From Amycolatopsis sp. NBC_00345 (lineage in GTDB: Bacteria; Actinomycetota; Actinomycetes; Mycobacteriales; Pseudonocardiaceae), in contig NZ_CP107995.1 in the NCBI RefSeq assembly GCF_036116635.1, positions 8,246,001 through 8,310,000 of the forward strand: a stretch of DNA of 64,000 nucleotides. Direction: 5' to 3'. Below the pieces are notes generated by a model. The model made no database searches, was not told where the DNA came from, and saw nothing but the letters and a program-made list of their open reading frames with translations. Below, in pieces: positions 22,501 to 30,600 of this stretch. A program made the position numbers and the translations under genes. Position 1 is the stretch's first letter. Each line of letters starts with the position of its first letter.

Positions 22501-24117
22501 ATGACCGAGCTGGGCACGGCGCCGCCACCAGCGGCCTCGGAATCCGACGAGCAGGCACTGTTGCAGCGGCTCCGCAGCGGCGAGGACGCCGCGTTCGGGG
22601 AGTTGTTCGAGCTGCACGCGGCCGCGGTACGCAGACTCGCGCAGAGTCTCGCCTCCGACCGGTCCGAGGCCGAAGACATCACGGCCGAGACTTTCTTCCG
22701 GGTGCTGCAGGCGTTGCGCCGTGGCGCGGGTCCGCGCGACTACGTGCGGGCGTACCTGCTGACCGTCGCCCGGCGGGTGTCGTGGGAGTGGCATGGTGCG
22801 CGCCGCGACGTCCCGGTCACTGACGACGAGCTGACTTTCCGCGCCGGCGCTGGTGCGGACACGCACGCGCGCACCGCGGAGCACAGCCTGATCACCACGG
22901 CGTTCACCAGCTTGCCCGAGCGGTGGCGGACGGTGCTGTGGCAGACCGAGGTCGAGGGCGAGCAGCCCGCCATGGTCGCCCCGCACTTCGGCCTGAGCGC
23001 GAACGCGACGGCGGCGCTGGCCCGCCGCGCCCGGCAGGGGCTGCGTGCCGCGTACCTGCAGGCGCACCTTTCCGTGAACCAGGGGCCGGATTCGTGCCGC
23101 GCCGTCGTGGAGAAGCTGGGCGGGTTCACCGCCGGCAGTGTCACCGGCGCCGAGGCCGAGCGGATCAAGGCCCACCTGCTGGGCTGTCCTTCCTGCCGTT
23201 CGACGCAGGACGAGCTGCGTGACGTCTGTTCTTCGCTGCGCGCGCACGCCGGGGTGCTGGTGCTCGCCCTGCCCGCGCTGGCCGGCGGGCTCGGCGGCGC
23301 GACCGGGCTGGCCGCGACCGTGAAGAGCGTGTTGTTCGGTTCCAAGGTGAAGGTCGGCCTCGCGCTGGTCTCGGCGGCTGCCGCCGGGGTAGTCGGGGTG
23401 ACCGCGGGGCCGGTGGTCTTCGGCACGCACCCGATGCAGAACGTCGGGCTGGGCGGTGGCGCGCCGGAGCTGGCGCTGCAGCCGCCCGCGTCGCGCGTCC
23501 AGCCGCCGCCGCAGGTCCAGCAGGGTCCGCGCATCGTCACCGGCGAGCTGCAGGGCACGGCCCGGCCGCAGCACCAGCATCTGGCCGGCTACCACGGCGA
23601 GACCGGGGCCGAGCTGGGCGCCAACGCCGTGCCGAACGCGCCAGCCGGGATCGGGTCGTCGGTTCCCGGCCAGTCATCGTCCGACGGCTCGCCGCGTGAC
23701 GACTTGCCCGGCGGCACGCACTCGACCGTGAACTCGACGATGAGCACCGAGAGCTCGACCGACCCGCGCGTGGACACCCAGACGGATCAGCCCAGCTCGA
23801 GCGACACGGGCTGCGACGGCGAGCCGACGCTCCACAGCACGTGGGCGCCGCCGCCGGCGGACTACCTGCCGCCGAGCTACGAGCCGCCGTCGGTGACGAC
23901 CACGCCGACGCCTACGGGCACCTCGACGTCAGCGGAGGACTCGACGCCGGCGAAGTCCACGCAGTCCTCGGATTCCTCGTCGGATTCGTCGGATTCTTCG
24001 GGCACCGAGAAGAAGTCGACGTGGCACTCGGAGGCCGTGAGTTCCCAGACCTCGGGAAGCACTACCTCGGAAGATGTCACCGGTTCGGCCGATTCCGATT
24101 CGTCCGCAACTCCCTGA
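22501..24117 (+). CDS. ECF sigma factor fused to a zinc-finger anti-sigma domain, TM helix and outer Ser/Thr-rich tail
   Basis: 538 residues from ATG 22501, with GGAGGAGG upstream. Residues 20-95 are sigma region 2 (ALLQRLRSGEDAAFGELFEL; AEDITAETFFRVLQ). Residues 115-175 are region 4 (LPERWRTVLWQTEVEGEQPA). An anti-sigma zinc-binding motif follows at about 215-235 (HLLGCPSC, H-x3-C-x2-C). A hydrophobic segment near 280-305 (VGLALVSAAAAGVVGVTAGPVV) crosses the membrane. The last 200 residues are Pro, then Ser/Thr/Asp-rich, and outside. Sigma and anti-sigma therefore share one chain, as in membrane-tethered actinobacterial ECF groups such as ECF52/53. Release presumably needs proteolysis or a conformational switch. 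Confidence 0.85.
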   Translation: MTELGTAPPPAASESDEQALLQRLRSGEDAAFGELFELHAAAVRRLAQSLASDRSEAEDITAETFFRVLQALRRGAGPRDYVRAYLLTVARRVSWEWHGARRDVPVTDDELTFRAGAGADTHARTAEHSLITTAFTSLPERWRTVLWQTEVEGEQPAMVAPHFGLSANATAALARRARQGLRAAYLQAHLSVNQGPDSCRAVVEKLGGFTAGSVTGAEAERIKAHLLGCPSCRSTQDELRDVCSSLRAHAGVLVLALPALAGGLGGATGLAATVKSVLFGSKVKVGLALVSAAAAGVVGVTAGPVVFGTHPMQNVGLGGGAPELALQPPASRVQPPPQVQQGPRIVTGELQGTARPQHQHLAGYHGETGAELGANAVPNAPAGIGSSVPGQSSSDGSPRDDLPGGTHSTVNSTMSTESSTDPRVDTQTDQPSSSDTGCDGEPTLHSTWAPPPADYLPPSYEPPSVTTTPTPTGTSTSAEDSTPAKSTQSSDSSSDSSDSSGTEKKSTWHSEAVSSQTSGSTTSEDVTGSADSDSSATP

Positions 24118-24226
24118 GCAGCGGAAACCGGGCAAACCTCTCGCCACGCTACGTGACCACCTCGCGCCGCGGGGCCCCGTCACGGTAGCGTTGCCTTAGT
24201 TCGAGCGTCGCCCGGGAGGCAACAGG

Positions 24227-24667
24227 ATGAACCGGCTGGTGCGCGGCGAGGACGGCCGCGACTGGGTGGTCCGTGCCCAGATGGAATGGCGTGCGCCGGT
24301 CACGGCGGACGATTTCGAACACGATGTCGCGGGGACTTACGGCCCGGGGATCGCGATGATCGTGGTGACCGCGTTCCTCGCGGTGGTGCTCGTGGTGTGG
24401 ACGCCGGAACAGGTCCGGGTCCCCGCGTGGGTGTTCCTGGCCCTGGTGCTGATCCTGCTGTTCTTCCCGCTGCGCTGGATCCTGCGGCGGCCGTGGACGG
24501 TGGTCGCCGAGACCGAGGGCGACGTCACCGGTGACCGGCCGTCGGAGCGCTGGGTCGGCACGATCCGGGGCATGTTCACGGTGACCGGCGAGGTCAAGCG
24601 GATCTCGAAGACGATCCAGAAGCACTCGCTGCCGGACTTCGAAGGACCGCTGCACCCGGTCGAATAG
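24227..24667 (+). CDS. Small two-helix membrane protein of unknown function
   Basis: 146 residues with GGGAGG about nine bases before the ATG. Two adjacent hydrophobic segments lie near 45-65 (IAMIVVTAFLAVVLVVW) and 70-88 (VFLALVLILLFFPLRWIL), with cytoplasmic ends on both sides. The first 40 residues (DGRDWVVRAQMEWRAP) and the last 55 are hydrophilic. No family is recognised with confidence. It lies upstream of the DNA glycosylase gene in the same direction, but there is no sign of shared function. Confidence 0.75.
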   Translation: MNRLVRGEDGRDWVVRAQMEWRAPVTADDFEHDVAGTYGPGIAMIVVTAFLAVVLVVWTPEQVRVPAWVFLALVLILLFFPLRWILRRPWTVVAETEGDVTGDRPSERWVGTIRGMFTVTGEVKRISKTIQKHSLPDFEGPLHPVE

Positions 24668-24706
24668 CACCTGGCTCGAACGGCCGCCGCGGGAGAGACT
24701 GGTGGC

Positions 24707-25567
24707 ATGCCCGAGTTGCCCGAGGTCGAAGCACTGGCTCATCACCTGCGCGAGAACGCCGTGGGCGCCACCGTGTTCCGGCTCGACGTCGCCTCGCTCA
24801 GCGTCCTGAAGACGGCGATGCCGCCGTACACCGACCTGCACGGCCGTGAGATCACCGGCGCGACGCGGCACGGCAAGCACCTCGACGTGGTCCTCGGCGA
24901 CCTGCACCTGGTCGTCCACCTGGCGCGCGCGGGCTGGCTGCGCTGGTCGGACCAGCTGGCGCCGGCGCCGTTGAAGCCGGGCAAGGGGCCGATCTCGCTG
25001 CGGGTGCACCTGGAGTCCGCGACCGGCCCGGGGTTCGACCTCACCGAGGCCGGCACGAAAAAGGGCCTCGCCGTGTGGGTGGTGAAGGACCCGGGCGAGG
25101 TGGCGAGCGTCGCGCGCCTCGGCCCGGACGCGCTGGCGCTCGACGCGTCCCAGCTGCGTGAGCTGTTCGCGGGCAAGGGCACGCGGCTGAAGTGGGCGCT
25201 CACCGACCAGTCGCTCATCGCGGGCATCGGCAACGCCTACTCCGACGAGATCATGCACAAGGCCAAGCTCTCCCCGTACGCCACGGTCGGCAAGCTCGAC
25301 GAGGGCACGCTGGAGACGCTGGCCGCCGCCATCCACGACATCGAGAGCGACGCCGTCGAACGCTCGGTGGGCCAGAAGGCGGCCCGGCTCAAGGGCGAGA
25401 AGCGCTCGGGCCTGCGGGTGCACGCCCGCACCGGCCTGCCCTGCCCGGTCTGCGGCGACACCATCCGCGAGATCTCCTTCGCCGACAAGTCCTTCCAGTA
25501 CTGCGCGACCTGCCAGACGGGCGGGAAGCCGCTCGCGGACCGCCGGATGTCGCGGCTGCTGAAGTAA
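24707..25567 (+). CDS. Fpg/Nei-family DNA glycosylase/AP lyase
   Basis: 286 residues. MPELPEVEALAHHL gives the N-terminal catalytic Pro (after Met removal) and Glu. RHGKHLDVVL contains the Lys equivalent to Fpg Lys57. The helix-two-turn-helix region reads LTDQSLIAGIGNAYSDEI. The C-terminal zinc finger is CPVCGDTI followed by CATCQ. The enzyme removes oxidised bases (8-oxoguanine and ring-opened purines or oxidised pyrimidines) and nicks the strand. The DNA is cut by the Pro amine. Whether it is functionally Fpg or Nei cannot be settled from sequence reading. Actinomycetes usually carry several copies. Confidence 0.92.
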   Translation: MPELPEVEALAHHLRENAVGATVFRLDVASLSVLKTAMPPYTDLHGREITGATRHGKHLDVVLGDLHLVVHLARAGWLRWSDQLAPAPLKPGKGPISLRVHLESATGPGFDLTEAGTKKGLAVWVVKDPGEVASVARLGPDALALDASQLRELFAGKGTRLKWALTDQSLIAGIGNAYSDEIMHKAKLSPYATVGKLDEGTLETLAAAIHDIESDAVERSVGQKAARLKGEKRSGLRVHARTGLPCPVCGDTIREISFADKSFQYCATCQTGGKPLADRRMSRLLK

Positions 25568-25625
25568 CACCGGGCCGGCCGCCGCCGAATCCCCGCACGA
25601 GATCACCGGCCGCGAGGGACCCGTC

Positions 25626-26168
25626 ATGCCCGAAACGATCACCTGCCACTGCTGCGGTCAGACCCTGCCCGCCGACAACCTGGCCTGGAACTTCGCCTGG
25701 CCCGACCCGATCGCGGAGCTGTCGGAGGCCGGGCGGAAGCGCACGCTGAAGTTCAGCTCCGACGCGTTCCTCTTCAGCCAGGACCACGGCGCGGCCGTCC
25801 GCGTCATCCTGCCGATCGGCCTGGAGGACGGCCGCACGTCGACCCTCGGCGTCTGGCTCGGCCTCGCCCCCGAAGACGGCCAGCGCGTGAACGACGCCGC
25901 GCGCGCCGGCGGCGACGCCTGGGTCGGCTTCACGTTCGGCGGCCACCTGCTCAACGAGGTGCGGCCGTGGGACACCTACTTCGCGGAGCTCACCGTCGTC
26001 GCGTTCGAGAACTGGGGCGTTCCGCGCGTCACGGAGAGCACCAGCCCGGTCGTGCGGCGCCTGCTCGCCGAGCCGCAGCCCGTGGAGCCGTTCCTGCGTG
26101 AACGCATCCACGACTCGGCGCCGAGGCCGAAGCGGCCGTGGTGGAAACGAGCTGGTCACCGCCAGTGA
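25626..26168 (+). CDS. DUF2199-like protein
   Basis: 180 residues. The N-terminal ITCHCCGQTLP is a Cys-rich knuckle. It is followed by LAWNFAWPDPIAELSE, SSDAFLF and a VRVILPIGLEDGRTSTLGVWLGLAPED segment, the order seen in DUF2199 proteins. No second cysteine pair is present, so a metal site would need other ligands. The C-terminus is basic (PRPKRPWWKRAGHRQ). It is soluble and of unknown role, and lies 58 bp after the DNA glycosylase gene, possibly in one transcript. Confidence 0.65.
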   Translation: MPETITCHCCGQTLPADNLAWNFAWPDPIAELSEAGRKRTLKFSSDAFLFSQDHGAAVRVILPIGLEDGRTSTLGVWLGLAPEDGQRVNDAARAGGDAWVGFTFGGHLLNEVRPWDTYFAELTVVAFENWGVPRVTESTSPVVRRLLAEPQPVEPFLRERIHDSAPRPKRPWWKRAGHRQ

Positions 26169-26249
26169 CCGTGCGCTACCCGGCCGGGGATCGGTAGGGT
26201 TTGCCCACCCTCGGTCGTCAGATCCGGACAGAAAGTGGGGGAGCAGGCC

Positions 26250-27581
26250 TTGCACCCGGTCGGTCGAGCGCAGAGCATGGACGTCGTGTCCGCCTTCCCG
26301 TACGCGCAGGTCGTCCCGTGGGTCTTCGTCGGCCTGCTGACGGCCGCGGTCCTCGTGCTGCTCTTCCGCGTGCGCCGGCCCAAGGGCGTGATCCAGGACG
26401 CTGTGCTGCAGGCCGTGCACCGGATGTCGAAAGCGACGCCGAACCTGCGCGCCGGGCTCGACGAAGAGGCCGCGAACCGGATGACGGCGGAGCTGCTCGA
26501 GGTGCTCGACTGCCTCGCCGTCGGCATCACCGACAGTGAGGGCACGTTGCTCTCCTGGGCGGGCGAGGCCACCGAGCACTACTTCGACCTCGTCGAGGAC
26601 ATCGGCACCGCGCTGCGCAAGCACCGCCGCGCCGTCGCCGACCACAACCGGATGCCGTGCAACCACCGCGGCACCTGCAAGATGAAAACCGCCGCGATCG
26701 TGCCGATACTGGTCGAAGGCGAGGCCGAGGCGACGCTGATCGTCGTCGGGCGCACGCGGGGCAAGCTCGTGCAGATGGCCGAGGCCGTCGGGCAGTTCGT
26801 CTGCACGCAGTTCGAGCTGGCGCGGCTCGAAGAGTCCCGGAACCAGTTGCAGCAGGCCGAGATCAAGGCCCTGCGCGCGCAGATCTCGCCGCACTTCGTC
26901 TACAACGCGCTGAACACGATCTCCGCGCTGATCCGCACCGACCCGGAAGAAGCCCGGGAGCTGCTGCAGGACTTCGCGGACTTCACGCGCTATTCGTTCC
27001 GCACCTCCGGCATGTACACCACGCTGGCCGAGGAGCTGCGCAACATCGACCGCTACCTGACCATCGAGAACGCCCGCTTCGGCGGCCGGCTCGAGGTCCG
27101 GATGAAGATCGCGCCCGAGGTGCTGAGCGTGGTCGTGCCGTTCCTGATCATCCAGCCGCTGGTGGAGAACGCCGTGAAGCACGGGCTCGCCAGCAAGCCG
27201 AGCGGCGGCTGCGTCACCGTGATCGCGCACGACCACGGCATGGAGGCGCTGATCAGCGTCGAGGACGACGGCATCGGCATGGACCCGCGCCAGCTCACCG
27301 ACCTGAAGAACGCGCACCGCACCGGCGCCCACGTCGGCCTCGGCAACATCAACCAGCGCATGCGCCAGGTCTTCGGCGAGGACTACGCGCTCACCGTCGA
27401 CACCGCGCCCGGCGCGGGCATGAAGGTGACGCTGCGGGTGCCGAAGTTCAAGCTCGGCGTCCGCCCGAACATGCCGGACTACTCGGCCGACGTGCCGCAG
27501 CAGGGCGGCGCCGACGAGGACGACTCCGTCGAGCACAACGGTGTGAACGGATCGCGCTCGGGCATGCTGCCCGCCCTCTGA
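26250..27581 (+). CDS. LytS/YehU-type sensor histidine kinase
   Basis: 443 residues from TTG 26250, chosen because GGGGGAG lies six bases upstream. GTG 26235 and ATG 26277 are also in frame. One TM helix (VVPWVFVGLLTAAVLVLLF) is followed by a GAF-like domain (about 70-190) with the cysteine pair in MPCNHRGTC. The His-kinase domain then carries ALRAQISPHFVYNALNTISAL (phospho-His in SPHF) and a LytS-type ATPase (LIIQPLVENAVKHGL, DDGIGM, GLGNINQRM). LytS kinases pair with LytTR regulators, and the only such regulator here is at 34325. The spacing to it is discussed in the findings. Confidence 0.9.
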   Translation: MHPVGRAQSMDVVSAFPYAQVVPWVFVGLLTAAVLVLLFRVRRPKGVIQDAVLQAVHRMSKATPNLRAGLDEEAANRMTAELLEVLDCLAVGITDSEGTLLSWAGEATEHYFDLVEDIGTALRKHRRAVADHNRMPCNHRGTCKMKTAAIVPILVEGEAEATLIVVGRTRGKLVQMAEAVGQFVCTQFELARLEESRNQLQQAEIKALRAQISPHFVYNALNTISALIRTDPEEARELLQDFADFTRYSFRTSGMYTTLAEELRNIDRYLTIENARFGGRLEVRMKIAPEVLSVVVPFLIIQPLVENAVKHGLASKPSGGCVTVIAHDHGMEALISVEDDGIGMDPRQLTDLKNAHRTGAHVGLGNINQRMRQVFGEDYALTVDTAPGAGMKVTLRVPKFKLGVRPNMPDYSADVPQQGGADEDDSVEHNGVNGSRSGMLPAL

Positions 27582-27590
27582 CCCAGCCCG

Positions 27591-27636
27591 CTCGTGAGTG
27601 TTGAGGACGGTTCTAACCGTCCTCAACACTCACGAG
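27591..27636. repeat. Palindromic hairpin repeat, family A, copy 2
   Basis: A perfect 22-bp inverted repeat with a 2-nt loop. The left arm begins CTCGTGAGTGTTGAGGACGG. It starts 10 bp after the kinase stop codon. Compared with the copy at 32988, the inner arm reads GAGG for TATG and the opposite arm changes to match. Confidence 0.95.
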
Positions 27637-27653
27637 GTGGCTAGCCTGGCGGG

Positions 27654-28499
27654 ATGAGCGTTACCGACAAGCTGACCTCCCGCCTGCCCGTGCTCGGTGA
27701 CCGGGGTGAGCGCAAGGACGTGGTCGCCGTGGTGAAGCTGCACGGTGTGATCACGCCTTCGCCCTCGCCGCTGGCGCGTGGCTCGATCAACCTCGCCACC
27801 GTCGAGACGGCGCTGACCAGGGCGTTCGGCTACGACCGGCTCAAGGCCGTGGCGCTGCTGATCAACTCGCCGGGTGGCGCGCCGACGCAGTCCGGGCTGG
27901 TCGCGGAGCGGATCCGCCAGCTCGCGGACGAGAAGAACGTGCCCGTGCTCGCCTTCGCCGAGGACGTCGCGGCGTCCGGCGGCTACTGGCTGGCCTGCGC
28001 GGCCGACGAGATTTTCGCGCACCGCACGTCGATGGTCGGCTCCATCGGCGTGATCAGCGGCGGGTTCGGCTTCACCGGCCTGCTCGAGCGCTTCGGCATC
28101 GAGCGGCGGCTGCACACGGCGGGCGCGAACAAGTCGCGGCTCGACCCGTTCAGCCCGGAGAAGCCCGAGGACGTCGAGTGGCTGAAGAAGATGCACGGCC
28201 AGCTCCACGACCTGTTCGTCGACTGGGTCAAGGAGCGCCGCGGCGACCGGCTGGACGCCGCCGAGGACCTGTTCACCGGTGACGTCTGGCTCGGGCAGAA
28301 GGCGCTGGACCTCGGCCTGATCGACGGGCTCGGCTCGCTGCGCCAGATCATCGGCGAGCGGTACCCGGACGCCGAGATCTCCGTGGCGGAGCCGAAGAAG
28401 CCGCTGCTCGCGCGGCTCGGCATCGGCGCGCCCGCGGCGGCGACCGCGCTGCTGGACGCCGTGACCACCAAGGCCGCCTGGTCCCGGTTCGGCCTCTGA
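27654..28499 (+). CDS. S49-family (SppA-like) peptidase
   Basis: 281 residues. The ClpP/crotonase-like fold of S49 peptidases is visible: AVALLINSPGGAPTQSGLVAERI, then the nucleophile region AFAEDVAASGGYWLACAADEI, then MVGSIGVISGGFGF, and the C-terminal TGDVWLGQKALDLGLIDGLGS. These enzymes cut membrane-embedded signal peptides or regulatory peptides. It lacks a clear N-terminal TM helix, so it would be soluble or peripheral, and is the short, single-domain form. It starts 18 bp after the copy-2 palindrome. Confidence 0.88.
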   Translation: MSVTDKLTSRLPVLGDRGERKDVVAVVKLHGVITPSPSPLARGSINLATVETALTRAFGYDRLKAVALLINSPGGAPTQSGLVAERIRQLADEKNVPVLAFAEDVAASGGYWLACAADEIFAHRTSMVGSIGVISGGFGFTGLLERFGIERRLHTAGANKSRLDPFSPEKPEDVEWLKKMHGQLHDLFVDWVKERRGDRLDAAEDLFTGDVWLGQKALDLGLIDGLGSLRQIIGERYPDAEISVAEPKKPLLARLGIGAPAAATALLDAVTTKAAWSRFGL

Positions 28500-28581
28500 G
28501 GCGACTGCCACTCCGGTTCCCCCGGCCTCCCGTTCCCCGGTTTGCGCGAGGCCGGGGAGCCGTTGGCCCTTGCCTGCTTAA

Positions 28582-28616
28582 GTGAATTGGCGCTAGCTTA
28601 TGTGAATCAACGCTAG
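28582..28616. promoter_or_regulatory. Direct-repeat operator candidate before the acyl-CoA operon
   Basis: GTGAATTGGCGCTAG (28582-28596) and GTGAATCAACGCTAG (28602-28616) are spaced exactly 20 bp start to start, about two helical turns. They sit between a TTGCCT hexamer (28570) and the ribosome site GGGAGG (28616). This is a likely target of the tandem TetR regulator at the far end of the operon. Confidence 0.6.
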
Positions 28617-28625
28617 GGAGGCGCC

Positions 28626-29816
28626 GTGAACCAGCAGGCACGCGTCGTCGGGGCCGGGATGGTCCCGTTCACCACGCCGCGCCACAGCGAGCCGTACGAC
28701 GTGCTGGGGGAGCGGGCCGTCCGCGCCGCCCTCGACGACGCCGGCCTGGAGTACGAGCAGCTGCAGCAGGCGTACACCGGTTACGTCTACGGGGATTCGA
28801 CGTCCGGGCAGGCCGCGCTCTACCGCGTCGGCCAGACCGGGCTGCCCGTGGTGAACGTGAACAACAACTGCTCGACCGGCTCGACCGCGCTGTGGCTCGC
28901 GCGCCAGGCGATCGAGTCCGGCGCCGCGGATTGCGTGCTGGCGCTGGGTTTCGAGCAGATGCAGCGCGGCGCGCTCACGGCCCAGTACACCGACCGCCCG
29001 ACGCTTTTCGACCGGTTCGACGCGCTCGCCGCCCGCGTCCGCCCGCTGGAGCCGGACGCGCCGAAGGCCGCGCAGTACTTCGGCGCCGCGGGCGCGGAGT
29101 ACGCCGAGCGGTACGGCACCGCGCCCGAGACGTTCGCGAAGATCACCGTGAAGTCCCGCGCGCACGCCGCCGCGAACCCGTACGCCGTGTTCCGCGAGCC
29201 GCTGACCATCGAGGAAGTGCTGGCGTCGCCGCACATCGCCGGGCCGCTGACCCGCCTGCAGTGCTGCCCGCCGACCTGCGGGGCCGCCGCCGTGGTCCTG
29301 ACCAGCGCGGACTTCGCGCGCCGGAACGGGCTCGACGCGTCGGTCGCCGTCCGCGCGCAGGCGATGGCCACCGACCTGCCGTCGACGAACGCCGCGGAGA
29401 GCATGTTCGCGATCGTCGGCTACGAGATGACCAAGGCGGCCGCGGCGCAGGTGTACGAGGACGCCGGCGTCGACCCGGGCGACGTGCGGGTGGTGGAGCT
29501 GCACGACTGCTTCACCGCCAACGAGCTGCTGTCGTACGAGGCGCTCGGCCTCACTCCCGAGGGCACGGCCGAGAAGTTCGTGCTGGCCGGCGACAACACT
29601 TACGGCGGTCGTGTGGTGACGAACCCGTCCGGCGGCCTGCTGTCGAAGGGCCACCCGCTCGGCGCGACCGGCCTGGCGCAGGCTGTCGAGCTGGTCTGGC
29701 AGCTGCGCGGGCAGGCCGGCGATCGCCAGGTGGACGGCGTGAATCTCGCGCTGCAGCACAACATCGGCCTCGGCGGCGCGGCCGTCGTCACGCTGTACGA
29801 AAAGGCCGGCCGGTGA
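28626..29816 (+). CDS. Thiolase-family protein (SCP-x/Ltp-type acyl-CoA acetyltransferase)
   Basis: 396 residues from GTG 28626. NNNCSTGSTALWLARQAI supplies the nucleophilic Cys, CPPTCGAAAVV lies mid-protein, ELHDCFTANEL provides the His region, and SKGHPLGATG the C-terminal His. The nucleophile is intact, unlike the Ltp2-type aldolases, so thiolytic cleavage of 3-ketoacyl-CoA is expected. It heads a tightly packed operon whose next gene overlaps its stop (GTGA). With the hydratase, SDR and ligase that follow, it suggests beta-oxidation of an unusual (branched, cyclic or steroid-derived) acid. Confidence 0.9.
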   Translation: MNQQARVVGAGMVPFTTPRHSEPYDVLGERAVRAALDDAGLEYEQLQQAYTGYVYGDSTSGQAALYRVGQTGLPVVNVNNNCSTGSTALWLARQAIESGAADCVLALGFEQMQRGALTAQYTDRPTLFDRFDALAARVRPLEPDAPKAAQYFGAAGAEYAERYGTAPETFAKITVKSRAHAAANPYAVFREPLTIEEVLASPHIAGPLTRLQCCPPTCGAAAVVLTSADFARRNGLDASVAVRAQAMATDLPSTNAAESMFAIVGYEMTKAAAAQVYEDAGVDPGDVRVVELHDCFTANELLSYEALGLTPEGTAEKFVLAGDNTYGGRVVTNPSGGLLSKGHPLGATGLAQAVELVWQLRGQAGDRQVDGVNLALQHNIGLGGAAVVTLYEKAGR

Positions 29817-30214
29817 TCGACGCCGCGGCCGTGGGCCGCGAGCTGCCGCCGGTCACCGTCACGGTCGACGCCGGGCGGCTGCGGTTCTTCGCTGAGGCGA
29901 CCGGCGGCGAGGCGACAGAGACCGTGCCGCCGACGTTCCTTTTCGGTCTCGAACTGGAGCGGCCCGACCCGTTCGACTGGCTCGCCGACCTCGGCGTCGA
30001 CCTGCGCAACGTGCTGCACGGCGAGCAGAAGTTCGTCTACCACTCGCCGGCCCGCGCGGGCGACACCCTCGTGCTGAGCCCGCGGATCACCGATATCTAC
30101 GCCAAAAAGGGCGGCGCGCTGCAGTTCGTCGTCAAGGAGACGGCCGTGACGCGCGCGGACGGCGGCGCCGTCGCGGACCTCACCAGCGTGATCGTGGTGC
30201 GGGAGGCGCGGTGA
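29813..30214 (+). CDS. Hotdog-fold MaoC-like protein, FAS1_DH/HadA-type subunit
   Basis: 133 residues from GTG 29813, overlapping the thiolase stop. The start (AAAVGRELPPVTVTVDAGRL) and EQKFVYHSPARAGDTLV are typical of the N-terminal dehydratase-region hotdog domain. The catalytic hydratase-2 signature with Asp and His is absent. In mycobacterial HadAB-like pairs one subunit binds the acyl chain and the other is catalytic. The next gene supplies a full catalytic motif, so the two probably form a heteromeric enoyl-CoA hydratase. That pairing is inferred from order and overlap. Confidence 0.82.
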   Translation: MIDAAAVGRELPPVTVTVDAGRLRFFAEATGGEATETVPPTFLFGLELERPDPFDWLADLGVDLRNVLHGEQKFVYHSPARAGDTLVLSPRITDIYAKKGGALQFVVKETAVTRADGGAVADLTSVIVVREAR

Positions 30215-30600
30215 ACGTCGGCACGCAGCTTCCACCGCTCAAAGCCTCGCCCATCTCCCGGACCACACTCGCGCTGTTCGCGGGCGCCTCCGGGGACCAC
30301 AACCCGATCCACCTCGACCTCGACGTCGCGCGCTCCGCCGGCCTCGAAGACGTCTTCGCCCACGGCATGCTCTCCATGGCCTACCTCGGGCGGCTGCTCA
30401 CGGACTGGGTGCCGCAGGAGCGGATCCGGTCGTTCGCCGTGCGGTTCGCCGCGATCACGCCGGTGCACGGCGAGCCCGTGTGCACCGGCGTCGTCACGGC
30501 GGTGCGCGACGGCGAGGCCACGGTCGAGCTGACCGTCCGGCTCGCGGACGGCACCACCACGTTGACCGGCGAAGCGGTCATCGCGACGGAAGGGCACTGA
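30211..30600 (+). CDS. MaoC-family (R)-specific enoyl-CoA hydratase, catalytic subunit
   Basis: 129 residues from GTG 30211, overlapping the previous stop by four bases. GASGDHNPIHLDLDVARSAG is the complete hydratase-2 motif with catalytic Asp and His. FAHGMLSMAYLGRLL follows as usual. It hydrates 2-enoyl-CoA to (R)-3-hydroxyacyl-CoA. The protein is the single-hotdog form, so it needs a partner hotdog, most likely the preceding gene product. Its stop overlaps the SDR start (TGATG). Confidence 0.9.
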   Translation: MNVGTQLPPLKASPISRTTLALFAGASGDHNPIHLDLDVARSAGLEDVFAHGMLSMAYLGRLLTDWVPQERIRSFAVRFAAITPVHGEPVCTGVVTAVRDGEATVELTVRLADGTTTLTGEAVIATEGH

